Shown: positions 56,993-64,000 of the stretch, piece after piece | Numbering within the stretch: the stretch's first letter is position 1 | Layout: every line of letters starts with the position of its first letter | NCBI RefSeq assembly: GCF_001691555.1 | Contig: NZ_MAYN01000004.1 | Span: 124,001 to 188,000 of the forward strand | Direction of reading: 5' to 3' | DNA length: 64,000 nucleotides | Source of the DNA: Pantoea eucrina | Lineage (GTDB): Bacteria; Pseudomonadota; Gammaproteobacteria; Enterobacterales; Enterobacteriaceae | Translations under genes and position numbers: made by a program | The notes under the pieces: model-generated | The model's input: only the letters and a program-made list of their open reading frames with translations | What the model was told of the DNA's origin: nothing | Databases searched by the model: none

Positions 56993-57454
56993 TCAGGGCT
57001 TGATGGTACGCATGATCGGGTTTTGCAGTGAGATCAGGGTTTCAGTGGACTGGATCTCATCAATGGTCTGGATCTTGTTGATCAGCACCTGCTGCAGCGC
57101 ATCGATAGATCGACACATGACCTTAATGAAAATGCTGTAGTGGCCGGTGGTATACCAGGCCTCAACCACTTCATCCAGCGCCTCAAGCTTGCTGAGCGCT
57201 GCCGGATAGTCGCGTGCGCTCTTCAGAATGATGCCAATAAAGCAGCAAACATCGAATCCCAGCTGGCGCGGATCGATCTCCACGCGCGTGCCCAGAATAA
57301 TACCGGCCTGGCGCATTTTCTCGACGCGGACATGAATCGTGCCGGGGCTGACATTGAACTGCTTTGCCAGCTCTGCGTAAGCCGTACGGGCATTCTCCAG
57401 CAGCGCATTGAGTATGCCGCGGTCGAGATTATCCAGTTGCAGATGTTCTGCCAT
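56993..57454 (-). CDS. asnC: Transcriptional regulator AsnC
   Basis: AsnC is an Lrp-family regulator that responds to asparagine. The 153-residue protein has the helix-turn-helix (LDRGILNALLENARTAYAELAKQFNVSPGTIHVRVEKMRQAG) and the RAM ligand domain (GCFIGII-like CCFIGIILKSARDYPAALSKLEALDEV, then IKVMCRSIDALQQVLINKIQTIDEIQSTETLI). The ATG at 57454 is better spaced from GAGG than the one at 57457. E. coli has asnA divergently beside it; here ovoA takes that place. Confidence 0.95.
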   Translation of the reverse strand: MAEHLQLDNLDRGILNALLENARTAYAELAKQFNVSPGTIHVRVEKMRQAGIILGTRVEIDPRQLGFDVCCFIGIILKSARDYPAALSKLEALDEVVEAWYTTGHYSIFIKVMCRSIDALQQVLINKIQTIDEIQSTETLISLQNPIMRTIKP

Positions 57455-57524
57455 CATCCTTCCTCTTAAATTCTTCTTCGCTGAACAGAGGTGAATGTGC
57501 AGGAATTTAGCGGGGCAGGCAAGA

Positions 57525-57553
57525 TGCAGACTGCGGGCATGCCGCAGTCTGCA
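57525..57553 (-). terminator. Strong hairpin between ovoA and asnC
   Basis: TGCAGACTGCGG (57525-57536) and CCGCAGTCTGCA (57542-57553) pair perfectly over 12 bp with a 5-nt loop, starting 6 bp after the ovoA stop. No U run follows on the minus strand, so it may stop transcription weakly or protect the 3' end of the ovoA mRNA. Confidence 0.55.
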
Positions 57554-57558
57554 CGCTT

Positions 57559-59697
57559 TTAGCGTTTACGCCAGAGCGTAAGCTGCGCCTGAGTGTGCTG
57601 AAACTTGCGTGCGGTTTCGCGGATCACAAAGGGCACATCCTGTGGCGGAGCGATTTCTTCAAACTCATCGCGCAGAAGGCGCTGCAGCGCCTGACTGGTT
57701 GTCAGCGCCTCACCGTTTTCACGGATACCGCCCAGCCAGTTCTCTTTAGGCGTGAACGCCTCAAGCCAGGTGTAAGGTGAAGAGATGGCCAGCACGCCGC
57801 CCTGACGGATCATCGGCGTAATATCCTGCAGGAAACGCTTTGGCTGACGCAGACGATCAATCAGATTGGCGGCCAGCACCAGATCGTACCGATCCGGCTG
57901 CGGCTTCAGGTTGCAGGCGTCACCCTGAACGAACCGGATCCGTTCAGCCTGCTGCCGGTCAATTCCGATCTCCTTCAGCCGCACCTGGCGATACGCAACC
58001 AGCTCGCCCTCCTCCGGTACCACATAGCGGAAATCCTCACCGGAAGTAAGCTGCAGCGCCACATCAATAAAGCGCGCGGAGTAGTCCATGCCGGTAACGG
58101 CGGCAAAGTGACGCGCCAGGGCAAAGCTGGCGCGACCGGTGGCACAGCCGATATCCAGCGCATGCCCGTGCTGACGGCAGTGCGGCAGCACCAGCTCAAC
58201 CAGTTTTTCCGCATAGTTTTCCACGCCGTAGTAGCCCGGCCCGTACTGGAAGTCGAGATACTGCGACACCATGCTGTCAGTTTCATACGGGTTAAGTTGC
58301 ATACTCTCTTTATGCGCTGACACCACATAACGGAAACCGGCATGCTGGAAAAAGTGACGACGAAAAGCGTAGCGCGACGATTTTAACGCCTCATTACCGG
58401 TTGAGATCCAGCTGCCGCCTTTGATGATTGCATGCTTTCCATCAAACGTAGGGGTGGAAAAATCGTCATACAGAGGATGTACGCGGAATCCTTCAAAGCC
58501 ATTGATTGGCGTAGTGGTCCACTGCCAGACGTTACCCACCAAATCAAAGAAATCGCCCTGAGCAAAATGATCCACCGGGCAGGAAGAGGCGTGGTACGCC
58601 AGGTTGATATTACCGGGTGCCTGCGTCCAGTCTGGCTGATCGCCGCTGACCTGTTCGCGCAGCAGCATGTACTCCGCCTCACACGGCAGCTGAATCGCCT
58701 TACCGCTCTCTTCTGCCAGCCAGCGGCAGAAGGCGGCCGCCTCCAGCTGATTAACTTCAGCCGGCCAGTCCCACGGCATCGGCACCTCTTGCGTCATCAG
58801 GCGCAGGCGCAGCGCGTCAGGTTGTGTAATATCACCGACCCAGAAAGTGGGCATCTGTGCGCCGGCAAATTTACGCCAGCCCTCTCCCTCTTCATCCCAC
58901 CAGCGCGCTGTCTGATAGCCGCCGGCCGCGACAAACTGATAAAATTCAGCATTGCTGACCAGCATTTTACTGGCCTGAAACGGTCTGAGCTCAGTTTTCT
59001 GGTGGCCATACTCATTATCCCAGCCGTAGGTATCATCTGTTTTTCCCTGCAGCACCGATCCACCCGCCAGCGCAACCAGGCTGTTTTCCGGTACGGCGGC
59101 GCGATCGTGACGCGCCAGCGGGCAGGCAGGCCAGGCCGGCTGCGGCTGCACCCATTCCAGCGGCAGCTGGCGGATCAGGACGCTGGAGGTCTCCAGATGG
59201 ATGCGCTCATGTTCAATGCCCATCAAAATGACCCAGGCCGGACTCTCCCAGCCGATCGGCAGCTCAAGCGGCATAGTACGGATAAAGTCAGTCACCAGCG
59301 CTTTTACTTTGCCGCGATAATCGCGCACTTCTGCCACATCGGGCCAGTCGTAATGGTTGTCGTTGAGATCGTCCCAGCTCATCTCATCCACACCAATGGC
59401 CATCATCGCCTCAATGCGTGCGTCAACGCGCCGATCGAGATAGCGTCCTGCCATCAGTTTGTTGATATAAAAGGATGCGGTATGGCCAAAATAAAAAATC
59501 AGCGGATGGCGCAGCGGAATGGCTTTATTAAACCAGGCGCGCTCATCGCTCAGGCAGTCGAACAGGCTTTCATAGAGCGACCAGGTCCGGGTGAAATAGG
59601 CGAGCAGTTCGGCCCGCTTCTCTTCAGCCGTGCCACCGGAAAGGCGCGGGGTGCGGGTCGGAGCAGGCAGTTGGCAGGATACGTCGGCGATTGTCAC
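57559..59697 (-). CDS. ovoA: 5-histidylcysteine sulfoxide synthase/methyltransferase OvoA (ovothiol biosynthesis)
   Basis: OvoA joins cysteine and histidine with oxygen and then N-methylates a product toward ovothiol A. The 712-residue protein has an N-terminal DinB-like domain with the iron-binding pattern H-x3-H-x-E (His163, His167, Glu169 in EHERIHLE), a middle FGE-sulfatase domain (NVWQWTTTPINGFEGFRVHPLYDDF, KGGSWISTGNEALKSSRYAFRRHF), and a C-terminal SAM methyltransferase (ALDIGCATGRASFALARHF). The Erwinia tasmaniensis homologue is the well-studied enzyme. A GTG at 59697 with GGAG 6 nt upstream is preferred over a GTG at 59739, which overlaps a TATAGT -10 element. Confidence 0.93.
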   Translation of the reverse strand: MTIADVSCQLPAPTRTPRLSGGTAEEKRAELLAYFTRTWSLYESLFDCLSDERAWFNKAIPLRHPLIFYFGHTASFYINKLMAGRYLDRRVDARIEAMMAIGVDEMSWDDLNDNHYDWPDVAEVRDYRGKVKALVTDFIRTMPLELPIGWESPAWVILMGIEHERIHLETSSVLIRQLPLEWVQPQPAWPACPLARHDRAAVPENSLVALAGGSVLQGKTDDTYGWDNEYGHQKTELRPFQASKMLVSNAEFYQFVAAGGYQTARWWDEEGEGWRKFAGAQMPTFWVGDITQPDALRLRLMTQEVPMPWDWPAEVNQLEAAAFCRWLAEESGKAIQLPCEAEYMLLREQVSGDQPDWTQAPGNINLAYHASSCPVDHFAQGDFFDLVGNVWQWTTTPINGFEGFRVHPLYDDFSTPTFDGKHAIIKGGSWISTGNEALKSSRYAFRRHFFQHAGFRYVVSAHKESMQLNPYETDSMVSQYLDFQYGPGYYGVENYAEKLVELVLPHCRQHGHALDIGCATGRASFALARHFAAVTGMDYSARFIDVALQLTSGEDFRYVVPEEGELVAYRQVRLKEIGIDRQQAERIRFVQGDACNLKPQPDRYDLVLAANLIDRLRQPKRFLQDITPMIRQGGVLAISSPYTWLEAFTPKENWLGGIRENGEALTTSQALQRLLRDEFEEIAPPQDVPFVIRETARKFQHTQAQLTLWRKR

Positions 59698-59769
59698 AGT
59701 GAACTCCGTAAGGCTGAATAAACACAGCGGGTTATTCACTATAGCAAATGCGGATTTCTGTCAGATGAA

Positions 59770-61230
59770 TCAGCGTGTCCAGCGGCGCAGCAGGCGGCTT
59801 TTTAGCCCGGTATCAAAGCGCCAGATATGATCGAAAATGCGCAGAATGCCGGGTTTGCCGTGCGCCGACATCGCCACCGCGTGAAACCGCTGCTGCTGAA
59901 TCCGCTGCCGCTGTTTCACGATGTTAATCAGCTCTTCCGGCAGGCGCTGGGCAATAAAGTCAGAGATAATCACCGCGTCTGCCTCCTGCCACTGGCTGCC
60001 TTCCATGCGCTGCACCACGGCACTCAGGCAGGCCGTCAGATCGGTGCCGCCGCGAAAACGCTGGCTGAGGAAACGAATCGCCTGTTCAATGCCGTTATCG
60101 GCGGTAAGCTCATAGCCGACCACCTCATGGGCAAACAGCATAATGTAGCAGCGACGCCGATCTGCCAGGGCAATTTTCAGCAGCGCGAGGCAAAAGGCTT
60201 TGGCGCAGCGTTCATTAAAACCGCCCATCGAACCGGACGTATCCACGCAGACAATAAACGGGCCGCGCGGCTCGGTTTCATGCTGCTGATGGCTTACCGG
60301 CCTCAGCGCGGTTTTTTCATGCCAGGCATCACCCTGCAGGCGATAGGTCAGCAGGCGTTTTTCTACCAGACGCCGGTAAAATTCCAGCTCCAGTTCACTG
60401 ATACTGAGCGCAGCCAGCTCCGGCGGCAGCAGACGCAGCACATCATCGCTCTGATGAATACCACTGACCTCTTCCGGTACATTGTCTGGCTCATGCACCA
60501 GCTGGTGGAACGCTTCCAGCGGTGCATCACGTGCCGGCACCGATTTGGCTTCGCGGCTGCGACCCAGCTGCTGTGCCAGCTGCATCAGCTCCGGCTGCTG
60601 CGCCAGAAAATCACCATATTGCACAATCAGCGCGTAGTCGCCTGGCTGCAGTGAAGCTTTACTGAGATCCCACAGCCGGCCGGCGGCCGCTTCATCTTCA
60701 TCAGTCAGCACCGGTGCCAGCTGGCCGCTCAGCGCCATACGCTGCTGCAGTTCTGCCAGCAGCCGTTCACGCTGTGCCTCGAGTAACGTTTCATTCAGCG
60801 TCAGCGTCTGCAGCGTCAGGCTCAGTCGCCAGCGCTGCAGAAACAGCCGGTGCTGTGCATGGCTCAGTTCCGAACCTTCATTACGCTGCAGCAGCGTACC
60901 GGCTTCGGTGAGAAAAGGAGAGGGCAGTCTTTGCAGCTGATCAAGGAGGTGCGGCAGCTGAGCACTGAAATCACGGCTGCTGAGCAGCTGTAACTGCTCA
61001 AACAGCTGAAACTCCTGCGCCAGCGCAGCGGGTACCGGCGTCGCTTTCATCTGCCCGGTGATTTCAGCACGCCAGCGCGGCAGATCGCGCAACATCGCCT
61101 GCTTCATGCGGGGAAATTTCTCGAAAAACAGCGCCAGCTGCGGAGTAGCCAGCAGCGCCAGAATCAGCTCATCAATCAGCTCTGCTTCGCCAATTGAGAG
61201 CAATGTACTGAGCGTTTCCAGCGAGATCAT
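59770..61230 (-). CDS. viaA: ATPase RavA stimulator ViaA
   Basis: ViaA is a von Willebrand factor A protein that works with the MoxR ATPase RavA at respiratory complexes. The 486-residue protein has the MIDAS motif [25 protein letters not shown], then [10 protein letters not shown] and [11 protein letters not shown], and ends [27 protein letters not shown]. Its start overlaps the ravA stop by 4 bp. Confidence 0.96.
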   Translation of the reverse strand: MISLETLSTLLSIGEAELIDELILALLATPQLALFFEKFPRMKQAMLRDLPRWRAEITGQMKATPVPAALAQEFQLFEQLQLLSSRDFSAQLPHLLDQLQRLPSPFLTEAGTLLQRNEGSELSHAQHRLFLQRWRLSLTLQTLTLNETLLEAQRERLLAELQQRMALSGQLAPVLTDEDEAAAGRLWDLSKASLQPGDYALIVQYGDFLAQQPELMQLAQQLGRSREAKSVPARDAPLEAFHQLVHEPDNVPEEVSGIHQSDDVLRLLPPELAALSISELELEFYRRLVEKRLLTYRLQGDAWHEKTALRPVSHQQHETEPRGPFIVCVDTSGSMGGFNERCAKAFCLALLKIALADRRRCYIMLFAHEVVGYELTADNGIEQAIRFLSQRFRGGTDLTACLSAVVQRMEGSQWQEADAVIISDFIAQRLPEELINIVKQRQRIQQQRFHAVAMSAHGKPGILRIFDHIWRFDTGLKSRLLRRWTR

Positions 61231-62723
61231 TTCCGCGCCTGTTTCAGCTGCTCTGCCACATCCTGCAGGCTGGTCTCAATGCGTGCCAGCCAGTCATCAC
61301 TGATAAACAGGCAGCGCTGATGCTGGCTGAACAGCGCACGCTGCGCCCGCAGACGGGTCTCCAGCGCATCATATTCCTCAACGATCTCCGGCGGCAGCGC
61401 CTGCAGACTTGCCGCCCCGGGCAGGGTCAGGCGCGTGGATTGCAGGCTGACATCGCGCAGCGTCAGGCAGTGATGGGTATCGACCAGCAGATCAAGCGAC
61501 TGTGCAAAGCCGATACCGTTTAGCTTGCCGCGCATATCTCCGCCTTTCAGCAGCCACTGAACCAGGGCCTCGCGGCTTACTACTATATGGCTGACCTGCA
61601 TATCGTGCAGCGTCAGCGGCTGCTGCAGCATCAGGGTCAGCTGTTCGCCGGCAACCGACTCCGGTAGCTCATAATGTGGCTTACGGCTGAACATGCCGCT
61701 GTGCTTCTCCAGCGTCAGCGCCTGCGTCACGCTCTGCTGCTGCTGCAGTGCCAGACGCTGCGCAGTGATCTGCTGCAGCCGGTGCAGCATCGCCTGCTGC
61801 TGCCAGGCGTGCTGCGTCATCAGCGCATCCATTTCGCGATCCAGCAGCGTCATTGAAGCGATGTCATGCCAGAGGCAATCTTTCAGCAGCACCAGATCGA
61901 TAGGCGCAATCGCGGTTCGCCCGCTGTAAAAGGCGCTGGCCTGCAGCAGATGGATCGCCTTTTTCCAGCGGCGATCGGAGATATAGGGCGCATCCGGCAG
62001 ATTTTCCAGCTGCTGACGCAGCTGATAGATAAGCTCAAACACATCGTCAGGCAGCCTGACCTGACTGATGCCTTTTTGCCACTGCAGATACTCTTCATCA
62101 CTGATGCAGAGCGACTCCGCGACCGGGTTAAGGTTTTCATCCTGCTGGTGGGTCAGCATGCTGCGGAAGTTCTGCTTCTCATGCACGTTATCCAGCCACA
62201 GGCGGATCAGCATGCGGTCATAGAGCGCTTCAAGGCCGCTGTCTGCTTCCGGCAGTTCGTTTGAGGCGGTCACCAGCAAACGCATCGGAATCGCCTCTTC
62301 GCAGTCGCCGTTCCGGAAGCGCCGCTCGTTAATGGCGGTCAGCAGCGTGTTCAGAATAGCCGGACCCGCTTTCCATATCTCATCCAGGAAAACGATCTCC
62401 GCATCCGGCAGATAGCCTCTGGTCAGACGCTGATAGCGTCCCTCATCTTTCAGGGCCTGGATCGACAGCGGACCAAACACCTCTTCCGGCGTGGAAAAAC
62501 GGGTCATCAGGTATTCAAAGGCGCGGGCGTGCTGAAAAGCGTATTTAAGACGGCGGGCGATCAGGCTTTTGGCAATGCCAGGCGGGCCGAGTAAAAACAC
62601 GCTTTCGCCGCTTAACGCTGCCAGCAGGCAGAGGCGAATGGCATGGTGCCGTTCATACAGCCCTTTTTCCAGCGCATTACTCAGTCGGGAAATTCTTTCT
62701 GCCAACAGATGGGGTTGAGCCAT
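61227..62723 (-). CDS. ravA: MoxR-family AAA+ ATPase RavA
   Basis: RavA is a hexameric MoxR AAA+ ATPase that binds ViaA and, in E. coli, the lysine decarboxylase LdcI. The protein has Walker [17 protein letters not shown], Walker [27 protein letters not shown], sensor [22 protein letters not shown], and a C-terminal LARA/beta-barrel region. The ATG at 62723 gives the usual [30 protein letters not shown] two codons upstream at 62729 is better spaced from AGGA and cannot be excluded. Confidence 0.95.
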   Translation of the reverse strand: MAQPHLLAERISRLSNALEKGLYERHHAIRLCLLAALSGESVFLLGPPGIAKSLIARRLKYAFQHARAFEYLMTRFSTPEEVFGPLSIQALKDEGRYQRLTRGYLPDAEIVFLDEIWKAGPAILNTLLTAINERRFRNGDCEEAIPMRLLVTASNELPEADSGLEALYDRMLIRLWLDNVHEKQNFRSMLTHQQDENLNPVAESLCISDEEYLQWQKGISQVRLPDDVFELIYQLRQQLENLPDAPYISDRRWKKAIHLLQASAFYSGRTAIAPIDLVLLKDCLWHDIASMTLLDREMDALMTQHAWQQQAMLHRLQQITAQRLALQQQQSVTQALTLEKHSGMFSRKPHYELPESVAGEQLTLMLQQPLTLHDMQVSHIVVSREALVQWLLKGGDMRGKLNGIGFAQSLDLLVDTHHCLTLRDVSLQSTRLTLPGAASLQALPPEIVEEYDALETRLRAQRALFSQHQRCLFISDDWLARIETSLQDVAEQLKQARK

Positions 62724-63008
62724 AATCACATCATTGTCCTTCTGAACCTGGTGCCGTTACGGTCTGGCGAGCGCAATACTCTACTGTTTATCATGCTTGA
62801 ATGCGTTGATAGCCGTCAGCTTTTTTGTTTCAGAAGGTTGTGGCAGCACAACGTGCGGTTTTCATGCCGTTTTCTGCCTGATTTTCGGCGAAAAAGCAGA
62901 TTACGCTGCGCATAATCAACAGCGCTGTCTGTTGGTTTCTGCCAATTGTGTGCATACTGTGCGCTTTTTGATGGCCTGAGTCGTCACGGCTCCAACACAA
63001 GACACCCT

Positions 63009-64000
63009 ATGAGCTCGGATAAGAAACAGTCTCTTGGCGCCGTCACGCTTGCGGCAATCGGCGTGGTCTATGGCGATATTGGTACCAGTCCGCTGTATAC
63101 CTTACGTGAATGCCTTTCCGGTCAGTTCGGCTTTGGCGTTGAACGCGAAGCGGTCTTCGGCTTTTTGTCGCTGATCTTCTGGCTGCTGATTCTGGTAGTG
63201 TCGCTGAAATACATCAGCTACGTCATGCGCGCCGACAATGCCGGTGAAGGCGGCATTCTGACGCTGATGTCGCTGGCGGGTCGTCATACCGGCGCGCGTG
63301 CCACTGCCGTTCTGGTGATCATGGGGCTGATTGGCGGCAGCTTCTTTTATGGTGAGGTAGTAATTACTCCGGCCGTATCCGTGCTCTCAGCGATTGAGGG
63401 ACTGGAGATCGCCGCGCCCGGTCTTGATACCTGGATCGTCCCGCTGGCGATCGCCGTGCTGACGCTGCTGTTTATGATCCAGAAACAGGGCACCGGTATT
63501 GTAGGCAAGCTGTTTGCGCCGGTTATGCTGGTATGGTTTCTGGTGCTGGCGGTGCTGGGCGCGCGCAGCATTCTGAATAATCCTGATGTCCTTCACGCGA
63601 TGAATCCTTACTGGGCGCTGCACTTCTTCGTTCAGTACAAGTCCGTCTCCTTTTTTGCGCTGGGCGCGGTGGTGCTGGCGATCACCGGCGTTGAAGCGCT
63701 CTATGCGGACATGGGGCACTTCGGCAAATTTCCGATCCGTCTGGCGTGGTTTGTGGTGGTGCTGCCTTCGCTGGTGCTGAACTATTTTGGCCAGGGCGCG
63801 CTGCTGCTCGCGCATCCGGAAGCGATTAAGAACCCGTTTTTCCTGCTGGCACCGGACTGGATGCTGATCCCGATGCTGCTGCTTGCCACGCTGGCGACGG
63901 TTATCGCCTCACAGGCTGTGATCTCCGGCGTCTTTTCACTGACGCGTCAGGCGGTGCGACTGGGTTATCTGCCGCCGATGCGCATTGTTCACACCTCTGA
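63009..64000 (+). CDS. kup: Low-affinity potassium transporter Kup, 5' part (runs off the window)
   Basis: Kup imports potassium, important at low pH. About 330 codons are present from ATG ([34 protein letters not shown]), against roughly 620 in the full protein. At least eight membrane segments are visible; family blocks [29 protein letters not shown] and [24 protein letters not shown] are present. It is divergent from ravA, as in E. coli. The frame is still open at the window end. Confidence 0.97.
   Translation, partial: MSSDKKQSLGAVTLAAIGVVYGDIGTSPLYTLRECLSGQFGFGVEREAVFGFLSLIFWLLILVVSLKYISYVMRADNAGEGGILTLMSLAGRHTGARATAVLVIMGLIGGSFFYGEVVITPAVSVLSAIEGLEIAAPGLDTWIVPLAIAVLTLLFMIQKQGTGIVGKLFAPVMLVWFLVLAVLGARSILNNPDVLHAMNPYWALHFFVQYKSVSFFALGAVVLAITGVEALYADMGHFGKFPIRLAWFVVVLPSLVLNYFGQGALLLAHPEAIKNPFFLLAPDWMLIPMLLLATLATVIASQAVISGVFSLTRQAVRLGYLPPMRIVHTS

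Noticed and set aside
58432-59721. 429-codon open frame on the plus strand across ovoA
   Set aside because: It is antisense to ovoA, whose domains and active-site residues are intact. No ribosome-binding site or family signature was seen.

Overview
This window is a piece of the chromosome of a gammaproteobacterium in the order Enterobacterales, most likely family Erwiniaceae (Pantoea/Erwinia/Mixta group). Nearly every protein resembles its E. coli counterpart closely. The Erwiniaceae placement is inferred from a 2-ketogluconate cluster, an ovothiol synthase (ovoA) and a single ibp-type heat-shock gene. No rRNA, tRNA, insertion sequence, prophage or CRISPR was found. The window spans oriC and the replication-initiation genes.

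Layout. (1) 1-2.8 kb: primosome genes dnaT-dnaC, an unrecognised membrane protein and tag. (2) 2.9-12.4 kb: yiaD; an orphan LacI regulator; a ptxS-kguE-kguK-kguT-ghrB cluster for 2-ketogluconate use, lying between yiaD and ghrB, which are neighbours in E. coli; then avtA and eamA. (3) 12.4-21.1 kb: ibpA with a sigma-32 promoter and ROSE-like RNA thermometer; yidQ; yidR; the D-galactonate operon dgoRKAD-T with a clear DgoR-type double operator; and yidA. (4) 21.1-31.8 kb: dnaA-dnaN-recF-gyrB on the minus strand, and rpmH-rnpA-yidD-yidC-mnmE on the plus strand, separated by a dnaA/rpmH control region with DnaA boxes. (5) 31.9-37.4 kb: a RutE-like nitroreductase, yieE, adeP, yieH, a 420-bp tandem-repeat array and an MFS transporter. 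(6) 37.4-45.5 kb: pstSCAB-phoU behind tandem Pho boxes, then glmU-glmS. (7) 45.6-56.8 kb: the atpIBEFHAGDC operon, mnmG-rsmG, oriC and mioC. (8) 57-64 kb: asnC, ovoA in the place where E. coli has asnA, viaA-ravA, and the 5' part of kup, cut by the window end.

How the genes work together. The dnaA/dnaN/recF/gyrB block, oriC, dnaT/dnaC and mioC form the replication core. Two sugar-acid pathways lie close together and both feed central metabolism: galactonate through DgoD/K/A, and 2-ketogluconate through KguT/K and the GhrB/KguD reductase. Each has its own repressor and a visible palindromic operator. The pst, atp and glm operons are housekeeping. The window is mostly conserved core genome. The less ordinary items are the repeat array and its solo copy beside yidC, the divergent phosphopantetheinyl-transferase motif in YieE, the ovoA/asnA exchange, the palindrome between dnaN and recF, and the unrecognised membrane protein beside dnaT.
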